From assembly GCA_963662155.1 (NCBI GenBank), contig OY759263.1, positions 12,106,053 through 12,170,052 on the forward strand: 64,000 nt of DNA. The letters are read 5' to 3'. This DNA is from Lamellibrachia columna (lineage: Eukaryota; Annelida; Polychaeta; Sabellida; Siboglinidae). The notes under the pieces were generated by a model. The model was not told the DNA's origin, made no database searches, and worked only from the letters and a program-made list of their open reading frames with translations. The translations under genes were made by a program, and so were the position numbers. Below are positions 60,300 through 64,000 of the stretch, piece by piece; within the stretch, counting starts at the first letter, position 1, and the number at the start of each line of letters is the position of its first letter.

Positions 60300-61860
60300 T
60301 CACGGCGGAGAGATCACACAGACACCCGAACTTCTCAAATGAGTCGGAACTGGAAAGATCGGACTGAAGAATAACCGCCTGAAATATGCAGCCGTCGCCG
60401 AAGTGTGTGAGACAAAATAATCACACGCACACGCACGCAGCCACACTCGCACGCACACGCCCAAGCGTACGCGCACTTGATTTATTACCATACATGAGTA
60501 GCAAGCACTAGCAACCGTAAAATGTGGGACTTTCAACTTAATTCGTCCAACTCTATGTGATTATCTTGTTGTTCTAATTCCATGTAAGAATATTCTATCC
60601 ACGACATGCTATGTCGATTACTTTCAGGACGGCAACGATAGAAGTTATTGTCTTTTTGCATGTAGCGATGTAAAATTGGCCTAAACACATTCTCCCTAGT
60701 CCTGTCCCAGTTCAGCCGAAGTGCTGAACTTTGCAAAATCAATTTCTTTAAAATAATTTTCCATTCTTCCGGGATTCGGAAACTCTCAAATCGTAAGAAA
60801 ATACATTGATGATATGGTCTGCTCGCTGTAAAATCAATTCGAAATTGTTCCAATATTTGGGGGATTTCCAATACTGCTTGCGTTAGACAGATGAAACGTT
60901 TATAACTTTTTGTTATATGATCCGCTAATGTTTCACGGTCATTATCATCGCATTGACGACCCAAGACCAACAGCTTCAGTTTCCACTGAGTCTCCGCTCT
61001 TTCGATTAGATCAGTCTCGATCCATTCTCTCACATAATCATTATATTCGTCGTACAACACTGCGGCATCGTACAACATTTGGCTTCTTCTTAACTTACAA
61101 CATTAAAATCGATAAGAGATAAAGAACACGGCTAACAATAAACATATGAAGACAGTTACTGTTCCCGCTCCAATGAGACCGCGAGTCCACGCACGAGAAA
61201 GAAAAGTGCCGTAGCATTCGTTCTCCAGGTTGCTTAAGGGTATATCCACGAGACGCTTAGAAGAGTTTCGAAATTAACGCGTCATTTCCGTCCTGTCAAC
61301 AACATTAACTCCAGTACTGCGCAGCCAGCGAATGAATGGGATAGAGTCACAATAACATGTCAACGGGTTGCGTCGCATGTCAAACGCGAACGTTGCGATT
61401 CCGTTCAACTTGTCCAATTCCGCCATGAAACTGGCGGCCAGAAATGGCAAACGGTTTTCATAGATGCCGAGCAATTCGAGAGACACCAAATTGACGAGTT
61501 GAACATCGAAATGTCTGAAGGCGTTGCTTCCTAATTTGATCTGTTTTAGGTTGATAAGTTTCGAAAATGCGTCTCTGTTCATATAGTTCAAGTCGTTGCC
61601 CGATAGGTAAATATTTTCTATACGCTGAGCGAAACTAAAAATTGCTGTGAAATCATTATCTGCTCTCCCCAAGTTGTTGTGTGACTGGTTTAACACGCGA
61701 AGAAATGGCAAATGTTTGTGAAATTCCGGATGGATAGTCTTGACGATTCCGTAACTAGCATCAAGAATCTGAATCAGCGACAATGTCAAAAGCATATTTT
61801 GCTGAGAAGCAACGACAGTTTTCGTGGTTAATTCAGTCAGTTAAGAAAAAGAAGAGAATC
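60300..61860 (-). pseudogene. Receptor pseudogene (minus), C-terminal half with two nonsense codons
   Basis: Covers ILDASYG (LRR region) to the stop codon and 3' UTR. Relative to the intact genes, TGC TTG (Cys-Leu) after RTEMT has become CGT TAA (about 61275), and TTT TCA of the YRFSCC region has become TTT TAA (about 61106). The rest of the TIR is open for 181 codons (60533-61078), with YDAAVLY, a degenerate box 2 and F-R replacing the box 3 F-W (ENVFRPILHRYM). The 5' end is truncated and preceded by a non-receptor start (MLLTLSLIQ). Probably dead. The open TIR frame could in principle make a cytosolic fragment. Confidence 0.88.
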
Positions 61861-62496
<636 letters not shown>

Positions 62497-62810
62497 CCTC
62501 ACAAACACGCACAAAAGATCGTGACATAACAGCGAATCCTTATAGCGACATAAATAAATGGAATTCGCAGGAAGGCGACATAATTGGCCAATCTCTGTAA
62601 ATAAACTTTGTCCACTGAGAAAGGCAGTGAGATAACGCCTGAGTGGTCTGGCATATTTGCTTTGTAAGAACGAGTGGTGCAGTGACCTGGCTATACTGAA
62701 TGTTAGCACTTGTTGGGAAGGTGCGAAACTACAATGTGGCAGGGAATGTCTTAACAAGAGGAGGTGCAGCCTCAGACCCAGCAGTGAATATAAAGCTGTA
62801 TTCCTCAACA
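62497..62810. other. Unassigned stretch
   Basis: Short open minus-strand frames only; nothing recognised. Confidence 0.45.
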
Positions 62811-62963
62811 GCAGCATGAGCAAGTAGTAGTAAACAATGTGACAATATGAGCAAATAGTAGTAGACAATATGACAACATGAGAAAGTAGTAGTAGACAAT
62901 ATGACAACATGACCAAGTAGTAGTAGACAATATGACAATATAAGCAAATAGTAGTAGAAAATA
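62811..62963. repeat. 31-bp minisatellite, 5 diverged units
   Basis: Same family as 21149-21830 (AGTAGTAGTAGACAATATGA) but with only five, more diverged units. The sequence to the right is also shared between the two loci. Confidence 0.9.
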
Positions 62964-63380
62964 ATACATAGGTTCAGTATTTACGAAAACGTAATTATTA
63001 CACAATGTTCACATGCTATTTTACCATTATTTATCAGAACTGTTTTTTAAATATTATATTTAATAAAAGAATGCACGCAGTTGTGTCTTGTGAATGCAGC
63101 TCATTTGTGTATCTTTTTTTATAATAAAGTAACGGTTTTATCTTTTCTAAATTGGTGGCTTGAGTTTCTTTAGCCGTCTTTGGGCCGGGTATTGGCCTGA
63201 AAGACGTGGGCCGGCTGGGTCTGGGCCAGATGTTAACGGGCTCCGTCTGGGCCTGGGCCAGATGTTAACGGGCTTTAGCCGGGCTGGGCTTGAGGTAATT
63301 CTACGGACCAGGACAGAGCCTGGGTTCTACTTTATAATTGCGAGCCGGGCTTGGGCTAAAATTCTAGGCCCGTGCACCGC
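62964..63380. repeat. Interspersed block shared with 21831-22200
   Basis: CACAATGTTCACATGCTATT and TTGTGTCTTGTGAATGCAGC, followed by the GGGCC-type core in which a 34-bp stretch (GGGCCAGATGTTAACGGGCT) is tandemly doubled. Confidence 0.8.
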
Positions 63381-63760
63381 CCACCCTCCCACCCGCCACC
63401 CACTTACGCATGCCCTGGCACCTGCACCCTCTATCAGATTTGGGCTCAATGCCTTTCTCTCTCTCCGAGACACTCGGTCATACACAAGTTGTTTCTTCTC
63501 ATAGCATTTGAATGGTTTCGAATGCAGAACGTACATTTAACTGACATAAATTCAAGGTTTTATTCCCAAATGAAAATAATCACACACATACTCATGAAAC
63601 ACATGTCTGAAAGTAACTAAAACAAGTGGAAAGTGAGAAATTCAAGTGCATTAATTATTAAGAACTTATCAAGGATGCCGGTTAGTTGCATTAAATAGCA
63701 ATCTTGTTAGATTTTATAATTTGTTTAGCTGTGTGAGACATTAATCACGCACACACAAAC
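63381..63760 (-). repeat. Relic of receptor 3' flank (minus)
   Basis: The reverse complement matches 43390-43750. Same content as 22190-22900 without the long CA expansion. No coding part. Confidence 0.75.
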
Positions 63761-63865
63761 GCACGAACGCACGCACGGATGAACACAAGTACGCACACAC
63801 GCAGGCATGCACTCACGCACGCCCGCACGCACTCACGCAAGCAAGCACATTTGCACGCATGCAAA

Positions 63866-64000
63866 CACGAATGCAAGAGGTCGACGTGGTTCGCCGCACA
63901 CACACACAGAGGCGACAATGGCTGTGCTGTGAGACATCACTTCAGAGCGTAGTTGAGCCGATCGGTTTCTGTGAGTCATGAGACGTTCGTCAGACACACA
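63866..64000 (+). repeat. Start of another receptor-unit head segment, cut by the window edge
   Basis: AGGTCGACGTGGTTCGCCGC, GAGGCGACAATGGCTGTGC and GAGACGTTCGTCAG match 35725-35830 and 47735-47850. The window ends inside it. Confidence 0.75.

Overview
The window is eukaryotic and most likely comes from an invertebrate animal. Its genes are metazoan: two leucine-rich-repeat/TIR receptors, a GT92-type glycosyltransferase and a fibronectin type II exon. It also carries several non-LTR retrotransposon families (RTE-like and CR1-like) that are common in marine invertebrates. The sequence is AT-rich and unusually dense in microsatellites: eight long (TA)n tracts plus (CA)n, (ACGC)n, (ACTC)n, (CAG)42 and (GGGGGT)n. 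There is no operon structure, CRISPR array, rRNA or tRNA that I can support. I cannot name the species or phylum.

Layout. 0-10 kb: mostly non-coding, with minisatellites and microsatellites. It holds a well-formed FN2 exon on the minus strand (2831-3001) and a small hAT/ZNF862-like exon candidate (6142-6407, minus). 10.06-11.40 kb: an intact, intronless, GC-rich GT92-family gene (minus). 11.8-14.4 kb: a foldback element with 55-bp inverted arms around (TA)n, then two decayed LINE fragments. 14.8-15.9 kb: a 30-bp minisatellite present on both sides of a 200-N gap, probably a false duplication. 16-23.7 kb: gene-poor and rich in tandem repeats. 23.8-27.8 kb: an old CR1-like LINE (esterase-like ORF1 plus endonuclease) interrupted by about 2 kb that contains a younger 5'-truncated CR1 copy. 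28.2-34.2 kb: two minus-strand LINEs placed end to end, followed at the 5' end of the second by 29 copies of a 40-bp unit. 35.4-64 kb: a receptor cluster.

The receptor cluster is the main biology. A segment of about 9.8 kb (35389-45145) is repeated in direct orientation (48701-58617). Each copy carries one intact single-exon coding sequence for a Toll-like receptor (878 and 879 aa: signal peptide, LRRs, cysteine-capped LRRCT, one membrane helix, cytoplasmic TIR-like domain). Further broken receptor pieces lie at 45.9-46.5 kb (minus), 58.6-59.5 kb (plus) and 60.3-61.9 kb (minus), and 3'-flank relics lie at 22.2-22.9 and 63.4-63.9 kb. The upstream 'head' of the repeated segment occurs four times and reappears at the right edge, so another unit may lie just outside. 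Differences between the two intact receptors are concentrated in the LRR ectodomain, while the membrane and TIR parts are nearly identical. This is the pattern expected of a recently amplified recognition-receptor family.

All calls rest on reading the sequence and its translations; nothing was searched or aligned by software. Percent identities are estimates by eye.
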